A stretch of 40,692 nt of DNA from an uncultured Croceitalea sp. (GTDB taxonomy: Bacteria > Bacteroidota > Bacteroidia > Flavobacteriales > Flavobacteriaceae). The stretch covers positions 1-40,692 of the forward strand of contig CALGQU010000120.1 in assembly GCA_937959125.1 (NCBI GenBank). The letters are read 5' to 3'. The position numbers were made by a program, and so were the translations under genes. Below are positions 8,655 to 17,132 of this stretch, piece by piece (position 1 is the stretch's first letter; every line of letters starts with the position of its first letter). The notes under the pieces are model-generated. The model was not told the origin of the DNA. It saw nothing but the letters and a program-made list of their open reading frames with translations, and made no database searches.

Positions 8655-11108
8655 ATGGGTAGTGTAAAATTCACAAATTTTGACAATATGTCTTTGCAGG
8701 GAATTGATGAGGAAGCGGAATTAATACCACTTTTAACGCCTGAGGATGAAGAGGAAATGAACAATGAAGCGTTGCCGGAGACCCTTCCCGTGCTGCCTTT
8801 AAAGAATACCGTATTGTTTCCAGGTGTGGTCATCCCCATAACGGCAGGCAGGGATAAGTCCATCAATCTTATTAAAGATGCCAATAACGGCAGTAAGACC
8901 ATTGGTGTGGTCTCACAAAAGGACGAGGGTACGGAAAACCCAGAAGTAAAGGATATCAATACCTTGGGTACCGTAGCCAGGATCCTTAGGGTATTGCAAA
9001 TGCCGGATGGTAATACTACCGTAATCATACAAGGAAAAAAACGGTTTGAAATTGCAGAGGTATTAACGGAAGACCCTTACATGACCGCTACCATCCGGGA
9101 AGCGGATGAGACAAGACCTGATCAAAACGACACGGAGTTCTTGGCCATTATAGATTCCATTAAGGAACTGGCCTATAAAATTATTAAAGACAATCCCAAT
9201 ATTCCCAGTGAAGCTACTTTTGCGATAAAAAACATACAGAGCAACTCGTTCCTAATCAACTTTGTATCCTCCAACCTGAATTTGGGGGTTGCGGAAAAAC
9301 AACATTTGCTGGAAATACCGGATTTACAGGAAAGGGCCTTGGCTACCCTTAAATATATGAACGTAGAGCTGCAAAAACTGGAATTGAAAAACGATATCCA
9401 ATCCAAGGTCCGTTCCGATATGGACCAACAGCAAAGGGAGTATTTCTTGCACCAACAAATGAAGACCATCCAAGAAGAATTGGGGGGTATCTCTTACGAG
9501 GAGGAAGTGGATGAAATGAAGGCTAAGGCCAAAGGCAAGAAATGGTCTAAAAAAGTTAAGGAGCATTTTGAGAAGGAATTGTCCAAAATGCAGCGCATGA
9601 ACCCGCAGGTGGCGGAATATTCCATACAGCGTAACTATTTGGATTTGTTCTTGAACCTACCTTGGAACGAATTTTCCAAGGATAAATTTGATTTAAAGCG
9701 AGCCGAAAAAATATTGGATAGGGACCACTATGGTCTTGAAGATGTAAAACGAAGGATAATAGAGTATTTGGCGGTACTTAAGCTTCGAAACGATATGAAA
9801 TCTCCCATTTTATGTTTGTATGGCCCCCCAGGGGTAGGGAAAACATCTTTGGGCAAATCCGTTGCAGAAGCTTTGGGTAGGGAATATGTGCGCATGTCCT
9901 TAGGTGGACTGCGGGATGAAGCTGAAATTAGGGGGCACCGAAAGACGTATATTGGCGCGATGCCCGGTCGTATTATCCAAAGTTTGAAGAAAGCGGGTAC
10001 CTCTAACCCTGTTTTTATCTTGGATGAAATAGACAAGCTCTCCAGTAGCCATCAAGGAGATCCATCATCTGCTATGTTGGAAGTCTTGGACCCGGAGCAG
10101 AACAATGAGTTTTATGACAACTTTTTAGAGATGGGCTACGACCTCTCCAAAGTAATGTTCATTGCAACGGCGAACAACTTAGGTAGCATTCAGCCTGCCT
10201 TGAGGGACAGAATGGAAATCATCAACGTTACCGGATATACCATTGAGGAAAAAGTGGAGATCGGTAAAAAGCATTTGTTGCCCAAGCAATTGAAAGAGCA
10301 TGGGCTTACCGCCAAGGACTTAAAACTTGGAAAACCGCAGTTGGAAAAAATAGTGGAAGGGTATACACGTGAATCCGGGGTTAGATCCCTAGAAAAGCAA
10401 TTGGCAAAAATGGTACGCTATGCGGCTAAAAACATTGCAACAGAGGAAGAATATGAAATAAAGGTATCCAACGAAACCGTAGAAAAAGTCTTGGGTCCCG
10501 CGCGTTTGGAGCGTGACAAGTATGAAAACAATGACGTGGCCGGAGTGGTCACGGGTCTGGCGTGGACCAGTGTTGGTGGGGATATTCTTTTTATAGAATC
10601 TATTTTAAGTAAAGGAAAAGGAAATCTTAACATTACGGGTAACCTAGGAAAGGTGATGAAAGAGTCGGCCACCATAGCCATGGAATATATTAAATCCAAT
10701 GCGGATATTTTTGGCATTGATACGGAGGTGTTTAGCAACTACAATGTGCATATCCACGTGCCGGAAGGAGCAACACCAAAAGATGGCCCCAGCGCGGGTA
10801 TTACCATGTTAACTTCCTTGGTATCCTTGTTTACGCAGCGTAAAGTAAAGAAGAGCCTTGCCATGACCGGGGAGATTACGCTAAGGGGAAAAGTACTTCC
10901 GGTAGGAGGGATTAAAGAGAAAATCCTTGCGGCCAAAAGGGCGCGAATCAAGGAAATCATCCTTTGTGCGGATAATAAAAAGGACATTCAGGAAATAAAG
11001 GAGGACTATCTAAAAGGCTTAACGTTCCACTATGTCTCTGATATGAGCGAGGTAGTGGACATTGCTATTACCAAGCAAAAAGTAAGAAATCCTAAAAAGC
11101 TGCAATAA
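8655..11108 (+). CDS. lon: ATP-dependent Lon protease (endopeptidase La)
   Basis: Cytoplasmic AAA+ serine protease of 817 residues, a normal length for LonA. The N-terminal substrate-binding domain begins near [19 protein letters not shown]. The ATPase domain has Walker [10 protein letters not shown] at 390-398 and Walker [11 protein letters not shown]. The C-terminal protease domain has catalytic Ser713 in PKDGPSAGI and Lys756 in GGIKEK. The start at [11 protein letters not shown] fits flavobacterial Lon proteins. It degrades misfolded and regulatory proteins. It is divergent from the ECF sigma operon. A 5-bp hairpin (8619-8634) lies in the leader, but no convincing promoter was seen. Confidence 0.97.
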   Translation: MGSVKFTNFDNMSLQGIDEEAELIPLLTPEDEEEMNNEALPETLPVLPLKNTVLFPGVVIPITAGRDKSINLIKDANNGSKTIGVVSQKDEGTENPEVKDINTLGTVARILRVLQMPDGNTTVIIQGKKRFEIAEVLTEDPYMTATIREADETRPDQNDTEFLAIIDSIKELAYKIIKDNPNIPSEATFAIKNIQSNSFLINFVSSNLNLGVAEKQHLLEIPDLQERALATLKYMNVELQKLELKNDIQSKVRSDMDQQQREYFLHQQMKTIQEELGGISYEEEVDEMKAKAKGKKWSKKVKEHFEKELSKMQRMNPQVAEYSIQRNYLDLFLNLPWNEFSKDKFDLKRAEKILDRDHYGLEDVKRRIIEYLAVLKLRNDMKSPILCLYGPPGVGKTSLGKSVAEALGREYVRMSLGGLRDEAEIRGHRKTYIGAMPGRIIQSLKKAGTSNPVFILDEIDKLSSSHQGDPSSAMLEVLDPEQNNEFYDNFLEMGYDLSKVMFIATANNLGSIQPALRDRMEIINVTGYTIEEKVEIGKKHLLPKQLKEHGLTAKDLKLGKPQLEKIVEGYTRESGVRSLEKQLAKMVRYAAKNIATEEEYEIKVSNETVEKVLGPARLERDKYENNDVAGVVTGLAWTSVGGDILFIESILSKGKGNLNITGNLGKVMKESATIAMEYIKSNADIFGIDTEVFSNYNVHIHVPEGATPKDGPSAGITMLTSLVSLFTQRKVKKSLAMTGEITLRGKVLPVGGIKEKILAAKRARIKEIILCADNKKDIQEIKEDYLKGLTFHYVSDMSEVVDIAITKQKVRNPKKLQ

Positions 11109-11159
11109 ATACGTTTTCCGGTCAGGGAAAGCGTGGTTTTTCTGGTTATTTTAGCACCG

Positions 11160-11864
11160 ATGAAAAAAATTACCATAGCCATAGATGGGTATTCTTCTAC
11201 CGGCAAGAGCACCATTGCCAAGCAATTGGCAAATGCATTGGGCTATGTATATGTGGACACGGGAGCTATGTATAGGGCAGTTACCTTATTTGCATTACGA
11301 AATAAATGGGTAGATGATGGGCATTTTGATGCACCATCGGTAATAGAAAACCTTGGATCCATACACCTAAAATTTGCCCCCAATGAAGCTGATGGAAAAT
11401 CGGACATGTTTTTAAACGGTGATAATGTAGAACGCCAGATCAGGACTATGGAAGTGTCCCGGCAAGTAAGCAAAATTGCTACGATAAAGGAGGTTCGGGA
11501 AAAAATGGTCAGCCTCCAGCAACAAATGGGGGTAGAAAAAGGAATTGTAATGGACGGGCGTGATATAGGCACGGTCGTCTTTCCGGATGCAGAGCTTAAA
11601 ATCTTTATGAACGCCAGTGCAGATGCCCGGGCGCATAGAAGGTATAAGGAATTATTGGATCGGGGAGATAAGGTAACGTATGCCGAAGTCCTTAAAAATG
11701 TGCAGGAACGAGACACCATTGATTCCACAAGGGAAACATCACCATTAAGAAAAGCGGAGGGAGCTATCCTGTTTGATAATAGTGATATGGGTCTTAAGGA
11801 GCAATTTGAGCGAATCTACAATTACGCACAACGGGTCATCCAAAAAGAACCCAAAGAAAAGTAA
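11160..11864 (+). CDS. cmk: Cytidylate kinase
   Basis: Phosphorylates CMP/dCMP with ATP in pyrimidine nucleotide salvage. The protein has 234 residues from the ATG at 11160 (MKKITIAIDGYSSTGKST); an in-frame ATG 27 bases upstream would put nine unconserved residues before the beta strand. The P-loop is GYSSTGKS at 10-17. The NMP-binding segment has VDTGAMYRAVT, and the CMK signature MDGRDIGTVVFPDA is intact. The LID region contains RRYKELLDRG and the C-terminal part has RDTIDSTRETSPL. It lies 51 bases behind lon and may be cotranscribed with it. Confidence 0.97.
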   Translation: MKKITIAIDGYSSTGKSTIAKQLANALGYVYVDTGAMYRAVTLFALRNKWVDDGHFDAPSVIENLGSIHLKFAPNEADGKSDMFLNGDNVERQIRTMEVSRQVSKIATIKEVREKMVSLQQQMGVEKGIVMDGRDIGTVVFPDAELKIFMNASADARAHRRYKELLDRGDKVTYAEVLKNVQERDTIDSTRETSPLRKAEGAILFDNSDMGLKEQFERIYNYAQRVIQKEPKEK

Positions 11865-11915
11865 ACAATCTAGAGGCAGGCCTAGGCATATTGTACCCTT
11901 AGGCAATACCAAAAA

Positions 11916-11944
11916 AAATCCACTGTTTTTAGAACAGTGGATTT
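11916..11944 (-). terminator. Terminator between cmk and the LysM gene
   Basis: A 12-bp perfect stem (11916-11927 with 11933-11944) has a 5-base loop. Read on the minus strand it is followed by eight T residues, so it best serves the LysM gene. It may also stop transcription from cmk, where the T tract is weaker. Confidence 0.8.
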
Positions 11945-11968
11945 ATCGAATTTTCTAAAGCCGATGGT

Positions 11969-12349
11969 CTAGATGTTTGGGATAACCAATACTTGGTCCG
12001 GATGGATAACATCCGGATTGTTTAAGATATTGGTATTTGCTTCAAAAATCTTGGTATACTTCATAGCGTCACCATAATAGTGCTTGGCTATCTTACTTAA
12101 GGACTCACCACCTTGTACGGTATGTCTGTGGTATACGGAATCATCACCTACACTTATGTTCGCTTGAATGTCCGACGGGCTTTCGCCACCAACCTGCTTT
12201 ATTTTATCCCACATTAAATCTTTCTCATAAGGGGTATTGGCCTCCCCTTTAATCTTTAATACACCATTTTCTTCGGATACATCGCCGTCCTTGATACCTA
12301 AATTCTGACCTAGGTCCAAAACGGGTTGATATTTTGCTTTAACGCTCAT
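11969..12349 (-). CDS. LysM peptidoglycan-binding protein with BON-like N-terminus
   Basis: Small protein of 126 residues without an obvious signal peptide. The N-terminal part (about 20-66, GIKDGDVSEENGVLKIKG) resembles a BON domain. The C-terminal LysM domain (about 75-125) has HTVQGGESLSKIAKHYYGD, then IFEANTNILNNPDVIHPDQ and LVIP. This is the layout of YgaU/Kbp-type proteins; in E. coli the homologue is a small potassium-binding protein. LysM points to a peptidoglycan or envelope contact, but export is not evident. It is a single-gene unit on the minus strand with its own terminator. Confidence 0.85.
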   Translation of the reverse strand: MSVKAKYQPVLDLGQNLGIKDGDVSEENGVLKIKGEANTPYEKDLMWDKIKQVGGESPSDIQANISVGDDSVYHRHTVQGGESLSKIAKHYYGDAMKYTKIFEANTNILNNPDVIHPDQVLVIPNI

Positions 12350-12381
12350 GTTGTTATTTTTTGGTTTATACTATAATTGAG

Positions 12382-12395
12382 AAACCAAGATAGCC
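12382..12395 (-). promoter_or_regulatory. 14-base element shared with 17075-17088, upstream of the LysM gene
   Basis: The minus strand reads GGCTATCTTGGTTT, 33 bases before the LysM start. It contains TATCTTGG, one base off the Bacteroidota -7 consensus TAnnTTTG. The same 14 bases precede the minus-strand gene starting at 17013. Confidence 0.35.
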
Positions 12396-12463
12396 ATAAA
12401 AGTCACATTTTTCCTTATTTTTTTTGGAATACTGTAAGAGGTCCCTTCCAAAACATATAAAGA

Positions 12464-12494
12464 TTTGTTATCCGGGAATTTAGTTGTATTTTTG
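12464..12494 (+). promoter_or_regulatory. Promoter of rpsA (Bacteroidota -33/-7 type)
   Basis: TTTG at 12464-12467 and TATTTTTG at 12487-12494 are separated by 19 bases, an exact fit to the Bacteroidota consensus TTTG-n19-TAnnTTTG. Transcription would start near 12500, giving a leader of about 110 bases. Confidence 0.8.
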
Positions 12495-12515
12495 CGCTCC
12501 TTTTTGACGAATAAT

Positions 12516-12586
12516 CAAGGGAAAAAGGGACAATAAATAAAATAACTACTTCTGTGGTAATCGTTTAACCCTTGTGTCATCCACGG
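12516..12586 (+). promoter_or_regulatory. Possible structured leader (pseudoknot) of rpsA mRNA
   Basis: CAAGGG (12516-12521) is complementary to CCCTTG (12569-12574), and CTGTGG (12552-12557) to CCACGG (12581-12586, one G-U pair). The two helices cross, as in an H-type pseudoknot. S1 autoregulation through its leader is known in E. coli; here it is only a possibility because short complementarities also arise by chance. Confidence 0.3.
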
Positions 12587-12612
12587 AATACAAATTATAA
12601 TCAGCAAAACAG

Positions 12613-14502
12613 ATGGCTGAAGAAAAAAAACCGGCTGAAGCGATAGAAACCGCAGAAGCTACACAAGCTGCAGAAACTACAACTGTAGCAGAACAGAAAG
12701 AAGAGGCCCAGACAGCTCCAAAACAAGAAGAGGCCCCAAAACAAGATCCACAAGAATTTTTGGAAAATTTTGATTGGGATAAGTATGAAGAGGGTATTGA
12801 ACGTGTTGATGACACCAAACTAAAGGAGTTTGAGTCTTTAGTGGCAGAGAATTTTGTGGATACCGCAGATGCAGAGGTAGTCAAAGGAGAAGTGGTTCAC
12901 ATGACGGACCGTGAGGCAATTATTGACATCAATGCAAAGTCTGAAGGGGTTATCTCTTTAAACGAGTTTAGGTACAATCCAGATCTTAAAGTAGGTGATA
13001 CTGTAGAGGTATTGATCGATATTAGGGAAGATAAAACCGGCCAATTGGTGCTTTCGCACAGAAAAGCGAGAACCATAATGGCTTGGGATCGTGTGAACGC
13101 TGCCCATGACAAAGAAGAGATCGTGACCGGTTTTGTAAAATGCAGGACCAAAGGAGGTATGATCGTAGACGTATTTGGTATTGAAGCGTTCTTGCCCGGT
13201 TCCCAAATAGATGTGAAGCCTATCCGAGATTACGATCAATATGTTGGTAAAACCATGGAATTCAAAGTGGTGAAGATCAACCACGAGTTCAAAAATGTGG
13301 TAGTTTCCCATAAAGCACTTATTGAGGCTGATATTGAAGAACAGAAGAAAGAGATCATTGGACAGCTTGAAAAAGGCCAGGTGCTGGAAGGTGTTGTTAA
13401 AAACATCACTTCTTACGGTGTGTTTATCGATCTTGGAGGTGTTGATGGTCTTGTCCATATTACGGACCTTTCTTGGAGCCGTATTAACCACCCGAACGAG
13501 GTCGTGGAACTTGATCAAAAACTAAATGTTGTTATCCTTGATTTTGACGATAACAAATCAAGAATCCAATTAGGTCTTAAACAATTGGAGAAACATCCAT
13601 GGGATGCGTTAGGTGACGAAATTAAAATTGGTGATAAAGTAAAAGGCAAAGTAGTCGTTATAGCAGATTACGGTGCGTTTATTGAAGTTGCCGAAGGTGT
13701 TGAAGGTTTGATCCATGTTTCTGAAATGTCTTGGTCTACCCACCTACGTTCCGCCCAAGATTTTGTTAAAGTAGGTGATGAGATAGAAGCTGTAGTTTTG
13801 ACCCTGGATAGGGAAGACCGTAAAATGTCCCTTGGTATCAAGCAATTGACACCAGACCCATGGACGGATATTACTTCTAAATACCCTGTAGGTTCCAGAC
13901 ATAAAGGGATTGTGAGGAACTTTACCAACTTTGGTGTCTTTGTGGAAATGGAAGAAGGTATCGATGGATTGATCTATATTTCCGACCTTTCTTGGACCAA
14001 GAAAATCAAGCATCCATCAGAATTCGTTAATGTTAGCGATACGTTGGAAGTTGAGGTTCTTGAATTGGATGTTGATGGAAGAAAACTAAGCCTTGGTCAC
14101 AAACAAACCACCGAGAACCCTTGGGACAAGTATGCCGAGGAATTTGCGGAAGGTACCGTGCACAAAGCTGCCGTTAGCGATATTGTAGACAAAGGCGCTA
14201 CGGTTGTATTCAATGAAGACATCACTGGTTTCATTCCTTCCAGACATATGGAAAAGGAAGATGGTAAGAAAATTACCAAAGGTGAAGAAGTAGAATTTAA
14301 GATCATCGAGTTCAATAAGGATTTCAAGCGTGTAGTGGCTAGCCATACCGCACTCTTTAGAGAGCAAGAAGAACGTAATGTGAGAACGGCCAAAAGAAAA
14401 ATGGCCGCTGCAGCAGACGAGGCCGCTCCTACCTTAGGGGACGCTAACTCTGCATTACAGGCGTTAAAAGATAAAATGGAAGCGGACGCTAAAAAGAAGT
14501 AA
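12613..14502 (+). CDS. rpsA: 30S ribosomal protein S1
   Basis: RNA-binding ribosomal protein that helps mRNA loading, which is especially relevant in Bacteroidota where Shine-Dalgarno sites are rare. The protein has 629 residues. An Ala/Glu/Gln-rich low-complexity N-terminus (about 1-50) precedes six S1 (OB-fold) domains at about 83-150, 165-235, 250-320, 335-407, 422-494 and 510-580. Domains 3-5 carry the typical GVFIDLGGVDGLVH, GAFIEVAEGVEGLIHVSE and GVFVEMEEGIDGLIYISD motifs. The Lys-rich tail follows NSALQALKDKMEAD. It has its own strong promoter and terminator, so it is monocistronic. Confidence 0.97.
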   Translation: MAEEKKPAEAIETAEATQAAETTTVAEQKEEAQTAPKQEEAPKQDPQEFLENFDWDKYEEGIERVDDTKLKEFESLVAENFVDTADAEVVKGEVVHMTDREAIIDINAKSEGVISLNEFRYNPDLKVGDTVEVLIDIREDKTGQLVLSHRKARTIMAWDRVNAAHDKEEIVTGFVKCRTKGGMIVDVFGIEAFLPGSQIDVKPIRDYDQYVGKTMEFKVVKINHEFKNVVVSHKALIEADIEEQKKEIIGQLEKGQVLEGVVKNITSYGVFIDLGGVDGLVHITDLSWSRINHPNEVVELDQKLNVVILDFDDNKSRIQLGLKQLEKHPWDALGDEIKIGDKVKGKVVVIADYGAFIEVAEGVEGLIHVSEMSWSTHLRSAQDFVKVGDEIEAVVLTLDREDRKMSLGIKQLTPDPWTDITSKYPVGSRHKGIVRNFTNFGVFVEMEEGIDGLIYISDLSWTKKIKHPSEFVNVSDTLEVEVLELDVDGRKLSLGHKQTTENPWDKYAEEFAEGTVHKAAVSDIVDKGATVVFNEDITGFIPSRHMEKEDGKKITKGEEVEFKIIEFNKDFKRVVASHTALFREQEERNVRTAKRKMAAAADEAAPTLGDANSALQALKDKMEADAKKK

Positions 14503-14525
14503 ACGTACCATTTTTAAGTTTAGGC

Positions 14526-14560
14526 AAAAGCCCTTGATGAAAATCAAGGGCTTTTCTTTT
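14526..14560 (+). terminator. Terminator of rpsA
   Basis: A 13-bp perfect stem (14526-14538 with 14543-14555) closes a GAAA tetraloop and is followed by CTTTTTT, 23 bases after the rpsA stop. Confidence 0.95.
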
Positions 14561-14585
14561 TTAGGAAGATCCCTTTAGAATTCCT

Positions 14586-14593
14586 TACTTTTG
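14586..14593 (+). promoter_or_regulatory. -7 element of the pyrR-pyrB promoter
   Basis: TACTTTTG matches TAnnTTTG and lies 28 bases before the pyrR start. The -33 region is poor. The transcribed leader would be only about 20 bases, too short for a PyrR-controlled attenuator. Confidence 0.55.
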
Positions 14594-14621
14594 TAATCCA
14601 AACGAGCTGTTTACATAGCAT

Positions 14622-15161
14622 ATGGGTCAAAGAGTACTGCTTTCCGCTAAAGAGATTAATATCATTTTACATCGTTTGGCTTGTCAATTGCTCGAAAACC
14701 ACCTCGATTTTTCCAATACCGTCTTAATTGGCATACAGCCAAGAGGAATTTATTTGGCCAATCGCTTGGCGAAACTTCTTAAGGAAACGTACAAGATCAG
14801 AGATATTGCGTTGGGATCATTGGATATTACGTTTTATAGGGATGACTTTAGACGAGGAGATAAGATTCTAGCGGCAAACCAAACCAAAATTGATTTTTTG
14901 GTCGAGAATAAAAAAGTGGTCTTTGTTGATGATGTATTGTACACGGGCAGGAGTATACGTGCGGCATTAACCGCGGTACAGTCCTTTGGAAGGCCTCTGG
15001 AAATTGAATTATTAACCCTTATCGATAGGCGTTTTAGTAGGCATTTGCCCATTCAGCCCAACTATAGGGGAAGGCAAGTAGATGCCATTAACAATGAAAA
15101 AGTCAAAGTAATGTGGGAAGAGAATGATGGGGAAGATGTTGTATATTTAGTAAGTACGTAG
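14622..15161 (+). CDS. pyrR: PyrR: uracil phosphoribosyltransferase / pyr operon regulator
   Basis: Phosphoribosyltransferase of 179 residues, normal for PyrR. The PRPP-binding loop is VVFVDDVLYTGRSIRAAL. Other family motifs are IGIQPRGIYLANRL near the N-terminus, LGSLDITFYRDDF in the middle and LIDRRFSRHLPIQPNYRG, with RQVDA, toward the end. In Bacillus PyrR binds pyr mRNA and also makes UMP from uracil and PRPP. Here pyrB begins three bases downstream and there is no room for an attenuator before or after pyrR, so the enzymatic role or another regulatory target is more likely. Confidence 0.95.
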   Translation: MGQRVLLSAKEINIILHRLACQLLENHLDFSNTVLIGIQPRGIYLANRLAKLLKETYKIRDIALGSLDITFYRDDFRRGDKILAANQTKIDFLVENKKVVFVDDVLYTGRSIRAALTAVQSFGRPLEIELLTLIDRRFSRHLPIQPNYRGRQVDAINNEKVKVMWEENDGEDVVYLVST

Positions 15162-15164
15162 ATT

Positions 15165-16097
15165 ATGGGTGAATTGAGTGTCGACCACTTGTTGGGAATA
15201 AAATATCTTACCAAAAAAGATATTGACCTCATTTTTGAAACTGCAGACCATTTTAAGGAGGTCATTAACCGTTCCATTAAGAAGGTGCCCACCCTAAGGG
15301 ATATTACCATTGCCAATATTTTTTTTGAGAATAGTACGCGGACCAAGCTTTCCTTTGAGCTGGCGGAAAAAAGATTGTCTGCCGATGTGGTCAATTTTTC
15401 AGCCGGTCAATCCTCGGTCAAGAAAGGCGAAACCCTTATAGATACCGTCAATAATATCCTCTCTATGAAAGTGGATATGGTGGTCATGCGCCATCCTAAT
15501 CCTGGAGCGGGCATATTCCTCTCCAAACATGTTGATGCGGCCATAGTAAATGCAGGTGACGGGGCGCATGAGCATCCTACCCAAGCCTTGCTAGATTCCT
15601 ATTCCATACGGGAAAAACTTGGGGATGTAGGGGGTAAAAATGTGGTAATCGTTGGGGATATTTTGCACTCCAGAGTAGCCCTTTCCAATATTTTTGCCTT
15701 AAAATTACAAGGGGCAAACGTAAAAGTCTGCGGCCCTAAAACCTTGATCCCAAAGCATATCCAGTCCTTGGGAGTCACGGTTGAAACCAATCTGGTAAAA
15801 GCATTGGAATGGTGTGATGTTGCCAACATGCTCCGTGTACAAAACGAACGGATGGATATCAGCTATTTTCCTTCCACTAGGGAATACACCCAACAATTTG
15901 GGGTAACCAAAGATTTGTTGGATAAATTGTCCAAGGAAATCGTGATCATGCACCCCGGACCTATAAATAGAGGTGTGGAGATTACTAGTGATGTAGCAGA
16001 CTCCGGCCGGTCCATAATTTTGCATCAGGTGGAAAACGGCGTTGCCATACGTATGGCCGTATTGTATTTGTTGGCGTCAAAAATTAAGAAGGTATGA
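15165..16097 (+). CDS. pyrB: Aspartate carbamoyltransferase, catalytic subunit
   Basis: Catalyses carbamoyl phosphate + aspartate to N-carbamoylaspartate, the committed step of pyrimidine synthesis. The protein has 310 residues. The carbamoyl-phosphate motif FFENSTRTKLSFE (Ser57-Thr60) is complete. The mobile loop has SSVKKGET, and HPNPGAG, DGAHEHPTQALLD and the terminal MHPGPINRGVE are all present. It follows pyrR by three bases and overlaps the next gene by four bases (ATGA). No pyrI regulatory gene is seen nearby. Confidence 0.97.
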   Translation: MGELSVDHLLGIKYLTKKDIDLIFETADHFKEVINRSIKKVPTLRDITIANIFFENSTRTKLSFELAEKRLSADVVNFSAGQSSVKKGETLIDTVNNILSMKVDMVVMRHPNPGAGIFLSKHVDAAIVNAGDGAHEHPTQALLDSYSIREKLGDVGGKNVVIVGDILHSRVALSNIFALKLQGANVKVCGPKTLIPKHIQSLGVTVETNLVKALEWCDVANMLRVQNERMDISYFPSTREYTQQFGVTKDLLDKLSKEIVIMHPGPINRGVEITSDVADSGRSIILHQVENGVAIRMAVLYLLASKIKKV

Positions 16098-16426
16098 TTT
16101 TAGATAAAGATGAAAATACAACGACCGTATCCCAAGAAAATATTACCCTGATGGGCTTTCTAGAGAATCTAAATAAAAAATACGCTGATATCCGCCAAGA
16201 CCATTTAATCATTGACCTATTTTCTTTTGACACCTTGAGTGCCAATGATATTTTGGAATTCAAAGATTTGGCGGAACGGCATACCAATGCCAAAAAATCG
16301 TTTGTACTGGTAACGGGGAAAGTAGCTTATGATGACGTTCCGGACGGAATCAATGTAGTGCCTACGCTGCAAGAAGCCAAGGATATTATCTCCATGGAAG
16401 AAATTGAACGGGATCTAGGGTTATGA
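16094..16426 (+). CDS. Small STAS-like protein coupled to pyrB
   Basis: Protein of 110 residues overlapping the pyrB stop by four bases, so probably translated with it. The pattern of a short strand (LIIDLFSFDTLSANDILEF), helix, strand (SFVLVTGKVAYDDVPDGI) and helix (TLQEAKDIISMEEIERDLG) resembles a STAS/SpoIIAA-like fold. The conserved phosphorylatable Ser motif (DxSxL/V) of true anti-anti-sigma factors is not evident; the loop reads FSFDTLSAND. Related small proteins in flavobacteria commonly sit beside rnz and are sometimes mislabelled ribonuclease Z. Here rnz lies 1.7 kb downstream, after two opposite-strand genes. The function is unknown. Confidence 0.7.
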   Translation: MILDKDENTTTVSQENITLMGFLENLNKKYADIRQDHLIIDLFSFDTLSANDILEFKDLAERHTNAKKSFVLVTGKVAYDDVPDGINVVPTLQEAKDIISMEEIERDLGL

Positions 16427-16428
16427 TA

Positions 16429-17013
16429 TTACCCTCTTTTTTTACATGAGATTTTCCATAATGGATAACGAATGGTCTCTTCTGGGTTTACCCATTCCCC
16501 AAGCCAATCAAATCCGGTTTTCTTGATATTGTAAAAACTAATTTTGTAAAAACCTGGGGTTCCTTGCGGGGATGGATTGTCCCGGTATAGAATAATATCA
16601 CCCTCTTCCTTTTTAGTACCCTCCCAAGTCATTAGTGGATTTTGGGCTTTAGCGGCGGAATAAAAATGTACTTGCCATTTTCCAGTTTCCTCATTAAACT
16701 GTCTAATACTGCCTGTATGGAGTCCGTCAGCCTTTAACGTCTCATCCTGCACGGCATTTCCATTCATGACATATTTAAATCGCCATAACATGGAAATAGG
16801 TGTTCCCCATGTTTGATCGGCATTTCTACTTACGGATTCGCAGTCACATTCCCCAATCAATGGCCCAAAGTCCTTAACTTGCTTGGGAGCATTGGGGTTG
16901 GGAAGGCCGTAAGGGTTTTCAATGCTAGGTTCATAAATATAGGATTGGGTCGTTTGGCCGCTTAGGGCCAAACCAAACAGTATACAGGCATAAAATGGTA
17001 CTCGAGTAATCAT
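16429..17013 (-). CDS. Exported protein of unknown function
   Basis: Protein of 194 residues with a signal peptide (MITRVPFYACILFGLALSGQ, cleavage near SGQ-TT). The mature part has one Cys pair early (GECDCES), repeated Trp-rich strands (TPISMLWRFKYVMNGN, KWQVHFYSA, FDWLGEWVNPEET) and a final WKISCKK, giving the look of a lipocalin-like beta barrel of DUF1579 type. No catalytic motif is recognised. It is downstream of a LytTR regulator gene on the same strand, with 119 bases between, and may be controlled by it. It converges on the STAS-like gene with only two bases between stops. Confidence 0.7.
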   Translation of the reverse strand: MITRVPFYACILFGLALSGQTTQSYIYEPSIENPYGLPNPNAPKQVKDFGPLIGECDCESVSRNADQTWGTPISMLWRFKYVMNGNAVQDETLKADGLHTGSIRQFNEETGKWQVHFYSAAKAQNPLMTWEGTKKEEGDIILYRDNPSPQGTPGFYKISFYNIKKTGFDWLGEWVNPEETIRYPLWKISCKKRG

Positions 17014-17074
17014 GTATTGTTTTTTTTGATATTGAATAAACAGTAGTGAATAAGAGGGTGCCCCTCTATTGGTT

Positions 17075-17088
17075 AAACCAAGATAGCC
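17075..17088 (-). promoter_or_regulatory. 14-base element shared with 12382-12395
   Basis: The minus strand reads GGCTATCTTGGTTT, 62 bases before the start at 17013. It includes TATCTTGG, a near match to the -7 element. A perfect 6-bp hairpin (17053-17058 with 17062-17067) follows in the presumed leader. Confidence 0.35.
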
Positions 17089-17132
17089 CTTAGATTTAGG
17101 TTGTTCCCATAGATTGCAGGGAATGGGGGAAT

